Shown piece by piece: positions 39,822-49,742 of a DNA stretch of 64,000 nucleotides. How positions within the stretch are numbered: the first letter of the stretch is position 1; each line of letters begins with the position of its first letter. This stretch comes from Planctomycetaceae bacterium (GTDB taxonomy: Bacteria; Planctomycetota; Planctomycetia; Gemmatales; Gemmataceae): assembly GCA_013823135.1 (NCBI GenBank), contig PNLP01000008.1:124001-188000 (forward strand), read 5' to 3'. The position numbers were made by a program, and so were the translations under genes. The notes beneath the pieces are model-generated. The model had not been told where the DNA came from and made no database searches. It saw only the letters and a program-made list of their open reading frames with translations.

Positions 39822-40757
39822 TCAGGCGTTCCCCAACACACGCAGTTCGCGGGGCAGCGGGAAGTTCACGTGTTCCTCGCGTACCACGCGCGATTCCACA
39901 GTCGCACCGAACTTCGTTCGCAGGTACTCGACGCAATCCTGAACGTGGTCTTCCGGCGCGCTCGCCCCTGCCGTGATGAGCACCGTGTCGGTCGGCTTGA
40001 ACCAGTCGTCGTGCAGTTCCGAAGCACGGTCGATGAGGTACGCCGAGCGGCCGACGGAGCGTGCGAGTTCCGCGAGCCGCTGGCTGTTGGAACTGTTCTG
40101 GCTGCCGAGAACCAAGACGACATCGGCCTCGGGCACAAGATCGCGAACGGCTTCCTGCCGATTCTGCGTCGCGTAGCAAATGTCGTCTTTGTGTGGGCCA
40201 ACGATCTGCGGGTACTTCTCTCGCAGGGCGTCGATCACGACCTTCGCCTCGTCCACGCTCAGAGTTGTTTGCGTGAGGAATGCGAGTTTCGCGTCAGCGG
40301 GCAGCGTCAGCGCCGCGACATCGTCAACGTCTTCAACCAGCACCATATTCGCGGGGGCTTCGCCCATTGTGCCGATCACTTCGTCGTGCCCCTCGTGGCC
40401 GACGAGCACGATGGTGAAGCCATCCTTCGCGAACCGGACGGCCTCGTTGTGAACCTTGGTCACAAGTGGGCACGTCGCGTCGATCGCTCGCAGGTTCCGC
40501 TCGGCCGAGTGTTTCCGAATGACGGGGGAAACGCCGTGCGCGCTGAAGAGAACCGTCCCGCCGTTGGGCACTTCCGAAATGTCGTCGACAAACACAACCC
40601 CGCGACCACGGAACCTTTCGACAATCGGTCGGTTGTGAACGATCTCGTGGTAGACGTAAAGGGGGCTGCCGAACAAGCTGAGTGCCCGCTCCAGGCTCTC
40701 AATGGCCATGTTCACGCCCGCACAGAAACCGCGTGGATTCGCCAGAATAATCTTCAT
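39822..40757 (-). CDS. ispH: 4-hydroxy-3-methylbut-2-enyl diphosphate reductase
   Basis: This 311-residue iron-sulphur enzyme makes IPP and DMAPP in the last step of the methylerythritol phosphate pathway. The ATG at 40757 is chosen for its GGAGG site. Signatures are PRGFCAGV with Cys12, YHEIVHNRPIVERF, DATCPLVTKVH with the second cluster Cys, VGHEGHDEVIGTMGE, CYATQNRQEAV with the third cluster Cys, and NSSNSQRLAE. All three cluster cysteines are present. No other isoprenoid gene is in the window. Confidence 0.96.
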   Translation of the reverse strand: MKIILANPRGFCAGVNMAIESLERALSLFGSPLYVYHEIVHNRPIVERFRGRGVVFVDDISEVPNGGTVLFSAHGVSPVIRKHSAERNLRAIDATCPLVTKVHNEAVRFAKDGFTIVLVGHEGHDEVIGTMGEAPANMVLVEDVDDVAALTLPADAKLAFLTQTTLSVDEAKVVIDALREKYPQIVGPHKDDICYATQNRQEAVRDLVPEADVVLVLGSQNSSNSQRLAELARSVGRSAYLIDRASELHDDWFKPTDTVLITAGASAPEDHVQDCVEYLRTKFGATVESRVVREEHVNFPLPRELRVLGNA

Positions 40758-40844
40758 CGTTGCCTCCGGTGACGGCGTTATGGTACGCCCCGAACCGACA
40801 CCGTGCCAACCGCAAGCGGTCGGCGAAGGCAACTCACCCCAAAA

Positions 40845-41558
40845 TTACGCAACATCGAACAGGTTCGGCTGCACCCACTTTGGCTTCGCCGGCTCGGGCA
40901 CGGGAAGTAATAACGAAGGCTCGTCGGCATTGACCGCGTTCACGCGATCACTCACTGGCCAGCGTTCCATTCGCTCCATTGGGTAAGGTAACAGGAGCGG
41001 CACCAGTTTCTCGGCCCGCGATTCCTTGGGGTTGAGCCACTCGGCGAAGTGCTCTTCGGACATGATCGCAGGCATCCGATCGTGAAGAGGCTCTACTAGG
41101 GGGTTCGCGGGAACCGTGAGAACCGCAACCGTCTCGATCGGCCCATCGGGACCATTCCAGGTCTCCCACACGCCAGCGTAAGCCAGCACACCCCCACCAG
41201 CCTTGCGGAAGAAATACGGCTGCTTCTTTTTGCCGATGTGCTTCCACTCGAAAAATCCGTCCGCAGGGACGAGACACCGGCGATAGCGGAACGCATCGCG
41301 AAATGCAGGCTTCTCGGTCACGGTCTCAACCCGTGCATTCACATACCCGCCGGGCTTCGGTTCCTTGGCCCAGTGTGGTATGAATCCCCAGCGAAGATTG
41401 GCGAGTTCACGGTGTCCGTTGCTGAAGCGAACAACGGGAATGCTCTGGGATGGGGCGATGTTGTAGCGCTGGCGTGGCGGTTGGCTGAGATCGTAAGCCA
41501 GTCCGAAGAGGTCAGCAATTTCGGTTGTGGTAGTGGTGAGGGTGATGCGGGCGCACAT
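40845..41558 (-). CDS. SOS response-associated peptidase (SRAP/HMCES family)
   Basis: The 237-residue protein has the catalytic Cys2 (MCAR), which forms a covalent crosslink to abasic sites in single-stranded DNA once the initiator Met is removed. Other conserved residues are Asn74 in YVNARVETV, Glu104 in PADGFFEWK, and the His of PLHDRMPAI. Known members protect abasic sites at replication forks. It is 88 bases upstream of ispH in the same direction. A LexA box was not found upstream by eye. Confidence 0.95.
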   Translation of the reverse strand: MCARITLTTTTTEIADLFGLAYDLSQPPRQRYNIAPSQSIPVVRFSNGHRELANLRWGFIPHWAKEPKPGGYVNARVETVTEKPAFRDAFRYRRCLVPADGFFEWKHIGKKKQPYFFRKAGGGVLAYAGVWETWNGPDGPIETVAVLTVPANPLVEPLHDRMPAIMSEEHFAEWLNPKESRAEKLVPLLLPYPMERMERWPVSDRVNAVNADEPSLLLPVPEPAKPKWVQPNLFDVA

Positions 41559-41633
41559 GCCTGAAGGCTCCCCGATGGTGTGGGGAAGTATACCACACGA
41601 CCGAGTGACACCCCGATGTCAGTGACCACGAAA

Positions 41634-41660
41634 AAGCCCACCCGCGCAGCGGATGGGCTT
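41634..41660 (-). terminator. Intrinsic terminator of the 547-residue-family secreted protein gene
   Basis: On the minus strand a 12-base arm (AAGCCCATCCGC) pairs with GCGGGTGGGCTT around a 3-base loop, with one U-G wobble. It is followed by TTTC and lies about 30 bases after the stop at 41689. Confidence 0.85.
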
Positions 41661-41688
41661 CGGTAGAAAGAGTCATTTCACTCAAGAC

Positions 41689-43317
41689 TTACTTGATTTT
41701 GAACTGTTCCAGACTTGTTAGCAGGCGAATGCCTTTACCCTTGAGGCTGCCCTTAACGGTTAACTGGTCGCCACCGGTAATCGTGATGCTCAGGGTGTCT
41801 TTCCCGACTGGCGAGCCATCCCCGAAGGCATCCTTCAACAGCGCCTTCACTTCGTCAGGCTTGAGATCTTTCCCGACAAGTGGCACAAGTTTGGCGAATG
41901 CGACATCGACTGACAGCACAGTGGCCGGTGCCGGTTTCGCCTTCAATCCCGCTTTCAAAGCTGCACCGTCTGGCTCGATGCTCAACGCGATATGATCTTC
42001 CGAGGTCGCCAGCCAAATCTTCTTCGTACCGAACAACTTCTCGACCTCTGGCGGCAGCGCCTCGATTGTGACCGTGTGCAATTTGAATGCTCCAATCGTT
42101 TCGACATCGAAGTCGAACTTGGCAGCATCGCCCAGGAATGGGCCAAAGTCCTTGACGAGATCCTTCACCAACTTCTCGATCTCCTTGCCATTCTTCACAC
42201 CAATCGCCGCGATGAGCGTGTGCTGGCCCTTACTGTCAGGGCCGTTGAGGGCAGCCGCAACGTCCAGTTCCCCGGCCTTCAGTGTTGGTGCGAGAGTCTT
42301 CAGAATCCGCTCCAGGATTGGCTTCTGCTCCTCGGGAACATCCTTGAGGATCTCCACGAACGCAGCATCGACGACCTTACCGAGTTCCTTCTTGACGCCG
42401 TCAGGGAGGCCCGCCTTGGCCGCGAATCGGCCAACAGAATCCTTTCCGGCCCCAACGATAGCTGCGGGGAGGCTGGTCTTCCCGCCGAGGCTGGCAATGT
42501 TCTTCGCGAGCGTGCTACCAGACTTGGAGGTGAAGGTGATTTCGCCGGAGAGATTGTCCGCTTTCTCGTCGATGAACACGCGGACCTGGAGTTCCTTTGC
42601 GTCATCGAGGAAGGTCTTCAGCGCGCTGGTGGCGTTGTCGCCGACCCAGTCCACGAAAGCCTTCTGGGCTGGGGATTCCATCTCGCCGTTCTTCTTGCGT
42701 TGTTCGGAGATCCCCAGTTCAAATTGTCCAAGGACGAAAGCCTTCAAGTCAGCAGGGATACCGTCGAAGCGGACGAGCACAGAGCCAACCGCACCGTCGT
42801 CTTTCGCAAAGAACGTCTTGGGAGTGGCCAGAACTTTCGGGTCGAGATCCTTTACCGAGCGGCCGATGTAGACGTAATCGTTCGAAAACCGCAGATAGAC
42901 TTCGTTGATGATCGGAACGAACGCTTTGAGTGCACCACCCTCGACCTTCTCCGGGACGATTTCGAGACGATCCTTGAGCAACTTGAGAAAGCGATCTTGG
43001 TCCGCGATCGGAATCATCACGATGAGCGGACTGCTGATCACGTCGCCACTGAGGGTCGCGGTGAGGCCGAACGGCCGTTTCGGGTCGATCCCCTCGATCC
43101 CCTTGCCGTCGGCGCTCATTTGTTTAAGCATGTCGCGAACTTGCTTGATCGCTTGCTCTTGCCCCGCCAAACCAGCGATGTACTCCGCTTTGTCGATCAG
43201 GTCGTTGACTGAGCGTAAACGGACCTCGAGCGTTGGTTCTGCCTTTGCGGGCTGTGCATTTGCAGCGCCGCCAATGAGAAACATCGCCGTCAGTGCTGCC
43301 ATCCACCGGATTCGCAT
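41689..43317 (-). CDS. Large secreted protein of a planctomycete paralogous family (copy 2), function unknown
   Basis: The product has 542 residues; the ATG at 43317 follows GGGAG and opens a signal peptide ([21 protein letters not shown]). It parallels the 11591-13213 protein in length and block order: [14 protein letters not shown] near residue 78, [36 protein letters not shown], and a C-terminal [21 protein letters not shown] block. There are no membrane segments after the signal, no cysteines in CxxC arrangement and no obvious active site. A terminator follows. The two copies are 28 kb apart in opposite orientations, so they are not a recent tandem duplication. Confidence 0.75.
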   Translation of the reverse strand: MRIRWMAALTAMFLIGGAANAQPAKAEPTLEVRLRSVNDLIDKAEYIAGLAGQEQAIKQVRDMLKQMSADGKGIEGIDPKRPFGLTATLSGDVISSPLIVMIPIADQDRFLKLLKDRLEIVPEKVEGGALKAFVPIINEVYLRFSNDYVYIGRSVKDLDPKVLATPKTFFAKDDGAVGSVLVRFDGIPADLKAFVLGQFELGISEQRKKNGEMESPAQKAFVDWVGDNATSALKTFLDDAKELQVRVFIDEKADNLSGEITFTSKSGSTLAKNIASLGGKTSLPAAIVGAGKDSVGRFAAKAGLPDGVKKELGKVVDAAFVEILKDVPEEQKPILERILKTLAPTLKAGELDVAAALNGPDSKGQHTLIAAIGVKNGKEIEKLVKDLVKDFGPFLGDAAKFDFDVETIGAFKLHTVTIEALPPEVEKLFGTKKIWLATSEDHIALSIEPDGAALKAGLKAKPAPATVLSVDVAFAKLVPLVGKDLKPDEVKALLKDAFGDGSPVGKDTLSITITGGDQLTVKGSLKGKGIRLLTSLEQFKIK

Positions 43318-43462
43318 GGTTTCTCCCACCATTGTGTGCCGGGTCAGAGCCCGGGGTTCATGTTATACCCGCCGGGCCGCTTCCGGGTGTCAGCGTGGGT
43401 CGAAAATCGTACAAACCACGGGTAGCCACGAATCGAGCCGTGGCGAGTTTTGGGGTACACTG

Positions 43463-44839
43463 ATGAGCCAAAAGACGTGGGGCGGCCGCTTTGAAGGCGG
43501 GACCGACGCGCAGGTCGAGAAGTTTACCGAGTCGATCACCTTCGACCGTCGGTTGTTCCGGCACGACATCCGGGCCAGTCGTGCCCACGCCGCAATGCTT
43601 GCCGAAGTCGGTCTCATCTCCGCAGGCGAGGCCGACTCTATCCGCAGTGCTCTCGACGAGATTGGCACCGAAATCGAAGCGGGGAAGATGGAATTCCGGA
43701 CCTCGCTCGAAGACATCCACACGCACATCGAAAGCGCCCTGATTGCCCGGCTCGGGGACGTGGGCCGCAAACTTCACACGGCCCGCAGCCGCAACGATCA
43801 GATCGTCACGGACGTGAAACTCTGGGTCCGCGACGCCATCGACGATCTCGATGGCTTGCTCGTGGAATTGCAGCGTGCATTTGTGGCGTCGGCGGAGCGT
43901 GAACACGGCGTCGTGCTGCCGGGGTACACTCACCTCCAGCGGGCTCAACCCGTGCTGGCTGCGCACTACTACCTCGCGTACGTCGAGAAACTTCAGCGTG
44001 ACCGCGAACGGCTTGCCGACTGCCGCAAGCGCGTGAACATCCTCGCACTTGGGGCAGCGGCACTCGCGGGCAGTTCGCTCCCCATCGATCGCGAATCCGT
44101 GCGACAAAAACTCGGCTTCGATTCGGTTGCACGGAACAGCCTTGATGTCTCCAGCGATCGAGACTTCCTGCTCGAATTCGTATTTGTCCTGTCGATGATC
44201 GCAACCCACCTCAGTGGGTGGGCCGAGGAATGGGTGATCTGGAGTACGACCGAGTTTAACTTCCTCGACTTGCCGGACGGGTTCTGCACCGGGTCGAGCA
44301 TCATGCCGCACAAGAAAAACCCCGACGTACTCGAACTGACCCGAGGGAAAACCGGCCGTGTGATTGGTGCTCTACAAGGGCTGTTTGTGCTCGTGAAGGG
44401 TTTGCCGCTCGCGTACAACCGCGATCTGCAAGAAGACAAGCAAGCCGTGTTCGATGCCTTCGATACCGTGGGCGGCTGTCTTGCGGTTGCAGCACCGCTC
44501 GTCCGACAAACGAAGTTGCGGCGTGAGGTGATCGCCTCGCGACTCGAAGACGGCTTCCTCGACGCGACGACCTTGATGGAGGGGCTCATCTCGCGTGGCG
44601 TGCCCATGCGTTCGGCTCACGAGATCGTCGGCAAGTTGGTGCGGTTGTGCGAGCAGAAGAAGTGCCGGCTCGCAGACCTACAAGATGCGGAATTCGATCA
44701 GCCGGGCGTGAGCGGAGCCGACATCAAGAAGACGCTCGGCGTGGCGAACTCGCTGGCAGCGTTCAAGAGCTACGGCTCAACGGCTCCTGCCGAAGTTGCG
44801 AAACAACTGAACGAGTGGAAGAACAAACTGGGAATGTGA
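43463..44839 (+). CDS. argH: Argininosuccinate lyase
   Basis: The 458-residue enzyme splits argininosuccinate into arginine and fumarate, the last step of arginine synthesis. The ATG at 43463 opens [15 protein letters not shown]; the frame extends much further upstream, but only as antisense to the neighbouring gene. Signatures are [35 protein letters not shown] with the catalytic His, and the fumarase-superfamily loop [12 protein letters not shown] with the catalytic Ser. Length matches the family. DUF3817 and lysA genes follow on the same strand. Confidence 0.97.
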   Translation: MSQKTWGGRFEGGTDAQVEKFTESITFDRRLFRHDIRASRAHAAMLAEVGLISAGEADSIRSALDEIGTEIEAGKMEFRTSLEDIHTHIESALIARLGDVGRKLHTARSRNDQIVTDVKLWVRDAIDDLDGLLVELQRAFVASAEREHGVVLPGYTHLQRAQPVLAAHYYLAYVEKLQRDRERLADCRKRVNILALGAAALAGSSLPIDRESVRQKLGFDSVARNSLDVSSDRDFLLEFVFVLSMIATHLSGWAEEWVIWSTTEFNFLDLPDGFCTGSSIMPHKKNPDVLELTRGKTGRVIGALQGLFVLVKGLPLAYNRDLQEDKQAVFDAFDTVGGCLAVAAPLVRQTKLRREVIASRLEDGFLDATTLMEGLISRGVPMRSAHEIVGKLVRLCEQKKCRLADLQDAEFDQPGVSGADIKKTLGVANSLAAFKSYGSTAPAEVAKQLNEWKNKLGM

Positions 44840-44850
44840 GGAAGCGAAAC

Positions 44851-45180
44851 GTGTTCAAGACTCCGGTTGGTTGGGTGCGAGGCGTCGGGTCGATCGAGGG
44901 CGTGTCGGCGTTGATCCTCTTCTTCATCGCAATGCCCCTCAAGTACATCGCGAAGATCCCCGAGGGCGGGGCGATCGTCTACTGGGTTGGCCTTGTCCAC
45001 GGCGTACTGTTCACGATCTACGCGGGTGTCACCTTCTACGTGTGGGGCAAAGGGCACCTCACGGCGAAACTGGTGGGTTATGCCGCACTCGCTTCGATCG
45101 TTCCGTTTGGACCGTTCGTGATCGATCGGAAACTCAAGGCTTACGAGCTTGCGACGGACACTGCGACAGCCGCCGGGTAG
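44851..45180 (+). CDS. DUF3817 integral membrane protein
   Basis: The product has 109 residues from the GTG at 44851, with AGGAAG upstream; a GTG at 44836 is possible. Three hydrophobic segments (about 12-32, 40-64 and 70-90) contain GSIEGVSALILFFIAMPLKY and VHGVLFTIYAGVTFYVWG, characteristic of DUF3817. The family function is unknown. The gene sits between argH and lysA, 11 bases after the argH stop and 37 before lysA, probably in one transcript. A link to amino-acid synthesis rests on context only. Confidence 0.85.
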   Translation: MFKTPVGWVRGVGSIEGVSALILFFIAMPLKYIAKIPEGGAIVYWVGLVHGVLFTIYAGVTFYVWGKGHLTAKLVGYAALASIVPFGPFVIDRKLKAYELATDTATAAG

Positions 45181-45217
45181 AATTGTAGGGAACCGTCTCT
45201 AACCCACGGACCCCGCA

Positions 45218-46531
45218 ATGGATCATTTCGAGTATCGCGACCGCAAGTTGTTCTGCGAGGATGTGCCGGTCAGCGAACTGGCAGAAACCTACGGCACGCC
45301 GCTGTACGTTTACTCCGAGAAAACACTCCTCCACCACCTGAAGCAGATCCAGACCGCGTTCGAACCCGCGAACCCCATCATCTGCTACTCCGTAAAAGCC
45401 AACGGCAACGTCAGCATTTGCCGGCTCATGGGCCAGCACGGGGCCGGGTTCGATGTCACCAGCGGGGGCGAGTTCTTCCGCGCGGTTCAGGCCGGGCCTG
45501 CCGGATCGAAGATCGTGTTCGCTGGGGTCGGCAAGACCGACGCCGAGATCCGCTCCGCGCTCGAACAGAACGTCTTTATGTTCGATGTTGAGAGCGAACA
45601 AGAACTGCTGACCATCGGCGAGATCGCCAAGGGGATGGGCCGCAAAGCGTCCGTCGCGTTGCGGGTGAATCCGGACCTGCCGCCGAAGACGCACGTCAAA
45701 ACCGATACATCCGTCAAGGGCGTCAAATTCGGCCTCGACATCGAGACGGTCGTGGATGTTGCACGCAGCGTCGTTGGGCACCCCGGACTGTCCGTCGTCG
45801 GGTTACACATGCACCTCGGCTCACCAATCTTGAAGGTCGAGCCGTACAGACAGGGCTGTGCAAAGGCGGTCACGCTCATCAATGCGTTCCGCGAACTGGG
45901 CCACGATATCCGCTTCCTGAACATGGGTGGTGGCTTTGGGATCAACTATCGCAAGGATGAAGCGCAACCCGCGAGCGAATTCGCGAAAGTGATCCTCCCC
46001 GCGGTGAAGGAAGTTGGCTGCCAGTTGGTGCTGGAACCTGGGCGGTTCATCGTTGGGAATGCCGCGATTCTCGTGAGTCGTGTCGTGTTCACCAAGTCCA
46101 CGGGTGGGAAGCACTACGTGATTCAGGATGCCGCGATGAACGACCTCATCCGGCCTACGCTGTACGGCTCGTTCCACCGCCTATGGCCAGTTCACCCCGC
46201 TGCCGACGTTCCTGAGCGGCCCGACGTGAACGGCGACCCTGAAGACCCCAATCCGTTCCGCGCGATGGCGAACTGCTTCAATCAGGACGTCGTGGGTCCA
46301 GTATGCGAGTCGGGCGACTTCATCGCCAAAGACCGCCCGCTGCCGACCCTGAAGCGGGGCGACTTGCTCGCGACGTTCTCAGCGGGTGCATATGGAATGT
46401 CGATGGCCTCGAACTACAACTCGCGGCTGCGGGCGGCCGAAGTGCTCGTTACAGGCCGCACACACCGATTGATCCGCCGTCGGGAGACATTCAAAGACCT
46501 CGTTGCGTGCGAGGAGGATTGCTTAATCTGA
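45218..46531 (+). CDS. lysA: Diaminopimelate decarboxylase
   Basis: The 437-residue PLP enzyme converts meso-diaminopimelate to lysine and CO2. Fold-type III signatures are CYSVKANGN with the Schiff-base Lys60, GFDVTSGGEFFRA, LHMHLGSPI, LNMGGGFGINYRKDE, the EPGRFIVGNA phosphate-binding loop and the dimer active-site motif PVCESGDF. Length is typical. It ends the argH-DUF3817-lysA run, and the ribosome-binding site is weak. Confidence 0.96.
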   Translation: MDHFEYRDRKLFCEDVPVSELAETYGTPLYVYSEKTLLHHLKQIQTAFEPANPIICYSVKANGNVSICRLMGQHGAGFDVTSGGEFFRAVQAGPAGSKIVFAGVGKTDAEIRSALEQNVFMFDVESEQELLTIGEIAKGMGRKASVALRVNPDLPPKTHVKTDTSVKGVKFGLDIETVVDVARSVVGHPGLSVVGLHMHLGSPILKVEPYRQGCAKAVTLINAFRELGHDIRFLNMGGGFGINYRKDEAQPASEFAKVILPAVKEVGCQLVLEPGRFIVGNAAILVSRVVFTKSTGGKHYVIQDAAMNDLIRPTLYGSFHRLWPVHPAADVPERPDVNGDPEDPNPFRAMANCFNQDVVGPVCESGDFIAKDRPLPTLKRGDLLATFSAGAYGMSMASNYNSRLRAAEVLVTGRTHRLIRRRETFKDLVACEEDCLI

Positions 46532-46624
46532 TCCGCGCCGTCAGAATCAGTGGTGGTGGGCGATGGGCGTTATCTACCGGCACGAACACGCCCACATCAC
46601 TTCGAACGCTTGGAGGAGTACCCT

Positions 46625-49498
46625 GTGAGAATCGCTCCGTTGCTCGTCCTCGCGTTCGCCATCACCGAATTGATCGCTTTCCGTCCAGCCGTCACTGCCC
46701 AGGAACCTCCCAAGGGGGCTCCCAAGCCACAACTCATCTACGGCCAGTTTCGCGAACTGATGACCGAGGGCAAGTTCGACATTGCCGCGAACTACTTGCA
46801 GGCATTCCTCGACTCCAATCCGACCGATGCTGACCTTTTAGAGATCGAACGCAAGTACGGTACGACCGCATTCAGCGGCCTCCGCACAGTGCCTCGCTGG
46901 TCAGATGATCCTACAAGCGAAAAGAAGACCCGAGCCAACATCGAGGAGGCTCTTAAGCGTGCCCGTGCGGCAGGTGACAAACTGTTGCGTGACCCCGCAC
47001 GAGTTCAGAAGTACATCCGCAATCTCGGTGCGACCTACGAGGAGCGAGTCTTCGCCGAGCAAGAGTTAAAGCGGACCGGCGATTACGCAATCCCCTTCCT
47101 CGTGGACGAACTCCGAAACACCCGCGATAAGGATCTGCGAGACGGCATTCTGGGAACAATACCCAAGCTCGAAGCACAGACGATGGGCGGTTGGGTCGCG
47201 GCGCTCGACGGCCTCACGCCTGATTTGCAATACGGTGTACTCCGCTCCCTCGCATTACGTGAGGACATTCTCGGGCTCCAAACCGCCGCCCAGACGGACC
47301 TCACGGGGTATCTCTGGAGAATCCTGTCCCAACCGCCGGAACAATCTCCTACGCTGCGGCCTTACGCCGAGGTTCTAATCAACACGCTTCGCCCTGGTGC
47401 GAAAGCGGCGTCTCGTGTTCCCGAGGCAGAACTGGTTGCATTGGCTCGCACGTTTTACGACCACACCGCTCGCTACACGGGTGCCAAGACCAACCCGGAT
47501 GGAACCCCTGTCACCGTGCCGATGTGGCTCTGGATCACGACCGATCCCCAGAACCCCCGACTGATGAAAGTCGATGATGTGCCCGTGGGCCAGGCCGATG
47601 AATATTACGGCTTGCGCTACGCACGTTGGGCACTCGAGCGGAAACCCGATTACGAACTCGCCCAGGGATTGATCCTCGCCGTCGCGGCGGAACGTGCCAT
47701 CGAGCGGGCGAAACTCGGTTCGCTCGCAAAGTTGGAACCCGCAGTCTTCAAACTTCTGTCGGATACCCCTTCACCCGTGCTAGCTGACCTGCTCAGTCGT
47801 GGGCTGAATCAGAAGAAAACTGGCCTCGCCGTGGCGATGATCCAGGTTCTGGGTGATCGTGCCGACAAGACCGTGTCGACACTGCTGGTGAAAGCACTCA
47901 CTTACCCAGACCCGACCGTGCAGATTGTTGCTGCGGATGCCCTACTCCGCTCGCCAGTGCCGGTGGCTCCCGAAGTGAGAGGGAAGATCGTGGAGATTCT
48001 TCGCCGTGCAGCCGCCGGGGCCGACGCCAGCACACCGCCCGCCAAGGGAACCGCCCTGATCGCCGACCCCAGCAAGTTCCGGGCGGACGCGACTGGCGTG
48101 CTTTTCAGGGGGCTCGGCTACGACGTAGAAATTTTCACAACCGGCCGCGACCTGCTTCGCCGCGTTGCTCGCTCATCCGACTTCGATGTGCTGTTCATCG
48201 ACTATCACACACCAAACCCCGAGTTGATCGACCTCATCGGCCAACTCCAGGGGAATCCTAAGACGGGAAACCGCCCCACGTTCGTGGTCGCCTCGCCCGA
48301 CCAACTCCGGGTTCCGACTTTCGACCAACTCGTTGTCCGGTTCTCGGCACTGATCGCGGCCACCGAGAATCAGGTCGTGCCGATGCCGCCGCCGCACGTT
48401 CCGGACCCCCGGTTCACCCAGGAAGAGAATGCCGTAGCCAAGAAGCGGAATCAGGAAAACCGTGACAACCAGTTCCGCACCACAGCGGCGTCACGAATCG
48501 CCCGACTGAACCGAGTGATTGAATCAACAGGCATCAATCTGACTTCCACACAACGACTACTGCTCGATCTGCGAATCGAGGTGATCGCCTATGCCTTGCT
48601 GGAAGGGGAATTCCCGTACTCTGCAGAATCCGCCCCCAACACCGTGGCTCACGTGACCTCACTCCGTAAGCGGCTTGAGATTCAACCCCCTAGCCCACGT
48701 TACGGATCAGGCACCCCAACTACGGACATGCTGAAACTCATGGAACGGTTCGAGGCTGATCTGGCACGTGTCCCTTCGACAAAGAAACGCTTTGAGGATC
48801 TCTATTCCAAAGTCGATCCCGCGGATCTGGGCTTACCCGTGGAAACTTTCCGCGACCCAGCCCTGGAAGCCAAACTCGTTCGCTCATTCAAGAACTACCC
48901 GGCAGTGCGAATTGTTCCGGAACCGTTCGGGCGTGCGTCGCTTGCGGCAGACTTGCTTGCTGCCCAGGGAGACGCCGGCCAGGCTCCTCGCGAATCGGGC
49001 GATAAGAAGGCTGCCCAGAAGACTGCAATCGACTGGCTGCGGCGGATGGCAATCGGCGAGACGCCCGGCTATGACCTGAAGACAGTCGAACCTGAACTGC
49101 GAGAAGCGGTGCGAGTCGATGAACTTGCTTCCGAAGCCATCGAGGCGCTCGCCAAGTTCGGCTCCGCTGATGCTCAGCAATCGCTCCTTTCACTCGCGTT
49201 AAACACGGGTAAGCCTCTACCCCTCCGAACGAAGGCAGCCGATGCAGTGATCCGCCACATTCAGGTGAACGGCAAGGCTATCGCCAAGTCGCTCATCGAC
49301 CCGTTGATCGAGCTTTCCGACAAGGAAGCAGACCCGGTTCTGCGAAGTAAACTGCTCACACTCAAGGGATTACTCGCCTTCAATTCCGAGGAGTTTGTGG
49401 GTCAAGTGAAGGGGTACAACCCACCACTGCTCCCCCCAGCACCGAAAGAGCCGAAGGACATGGAGCCCAAAAAAGACCCTGAACCAAAGAAAGAGTAA
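46625..49498 (+). CDS. Secreted helical-repeat protein with an internal CheY-like domain
   Basis: The product has 957 residues from the GTG at 46625, with GGAGGAG upstream. A signal peptide covers about 1-25 (ending AVTAQEPP). Residues 30-460 and 690-930 are helical, with HEAT/TPR-like spacing (AIPFLVDELRNTRDKDLRDGIL, TVQIVAADALLRSP). At about 476-580 there is a receiver-like domain: GTALIADPSKFRADATG, GYDVEIFTTGRDLL, SSDFDVLFIDYHTP with Asp526 where CheY proteins are phosphorylated, then PTFVVASPDQ. Receiver domains are normally cytoplasmic, so an exported one is odd and may be a non-phosphorylated scaffold. The C-terminus is Pro/Lys/Glu-rich. I recognise no full-length family. Confidence 0.75.
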   Translation: MRIAPLLVLAFAITELIAFRPAVTAQEPPKGAPKPQLIYGQFRELMTEGKFDIAANYLQAFLDSNPTDADLLEIERKYGTTAFSGLRTVPRWSDDPTSEKKTRANIEEALKRARAAGDKLLRDPARVQKYIRNLGATYEERVFAEQELKRTGDYAIPFLVDELRNTRDKDLRDGILGTIPKLEAQTMGGWVAALDGLTPDLQYGVLRSLALREDILGLQTAAQTDLTGYLWRILSQPPEQSPTLRPYAEVLINTLRPGAKAASRVPEAELVALARTFYDHTARYTGAKTNPDGTPVTVPMWLWITTDPQNPRLMKVDDVPVGQADEYYGLRYARWALERKPDYELAQGLILAVAAERAIERAKLGSLAKLEPAVFKLLSDTPSPVLADLLSRGLNQKKTGLAVAMIQVLGDRADKTVSTLLVKALTYPDPTVQIVAADALLRSPVPVAPEVRGKIVEILRRAAAGADASTPPAKGTALIADPSKFRADATGVLFRGLGYDVEIFTTGRDLLRRVARSSDFDVLFIDYHTPNPELIDLIGQLQGNPKTGNRPTFVVASPDQLRVPTFDQLVVRFSALIAATENQVVPMPPPHVPDPRFTQEENAVAKKRNQENRDNQFRTTAASRIARLNRVIESTGINLTSTQRLLLDLRIEVIAYALLEGEFPYSAESAPNTVAHVTSLRKRLEIQPPSPRYGSGTPTTDMLKLMERFEADLARVPSTKKRFEDLYSKVDPADLGLPVETFRDPALEAKLVRSFKNYPAVRIVPEPFGRASLAADLLAAQGDAGQAPRESGDKKAAQKTAIDWLRRMAIGETPGYDLKTVEPELREAVRVDELASEAIEALAKFGSADAQQSLLSLALNTGKPLPLRTKAADAVIRHIQVNGKAIAKSLIDPLIELSDKEADPVLRSKLLTLKGLLAFNSEEFVGQVKGYNPPLLPPAPKEPKDMEPKKDPEPKKE

Positions 49499-49742
49499 AG
49501 CCACGCTAGGTTCAGTCTGAGAAAGTAACGGGTCCGGGAGCACTGACTACATTTGTTGTCAGCGCTGCCGGACTTGTTCTTTTGATATTCCAGTTCGATC
49601 GACGGAACATGTTTGCTATGCTGGCTTTTGTTGCGTTTCCAGGTGCGGCGATTTTTCTCCGACCAATTCCGCGCAAGTCTTCCCCATCTGGCCGTTCCTG
49701 AGGCGAACCCGGCGGGAGTGCCCGGGACAAGAGGAAGCAGCC

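Noticed and set aside
41992..43212. A 406-codon plus-strand frame opposite the second secreted paralogue
   Set aside because: It is an antisense shadow with the same composition as the frame opposite the first copy.
42905..43462. N-terminal extension of argH by 186 codons
   Set aside because: The extension runs antisense through the secreted paralogue and its promoter; family length and [10 protein letters not shown] at 43463 fix the start.
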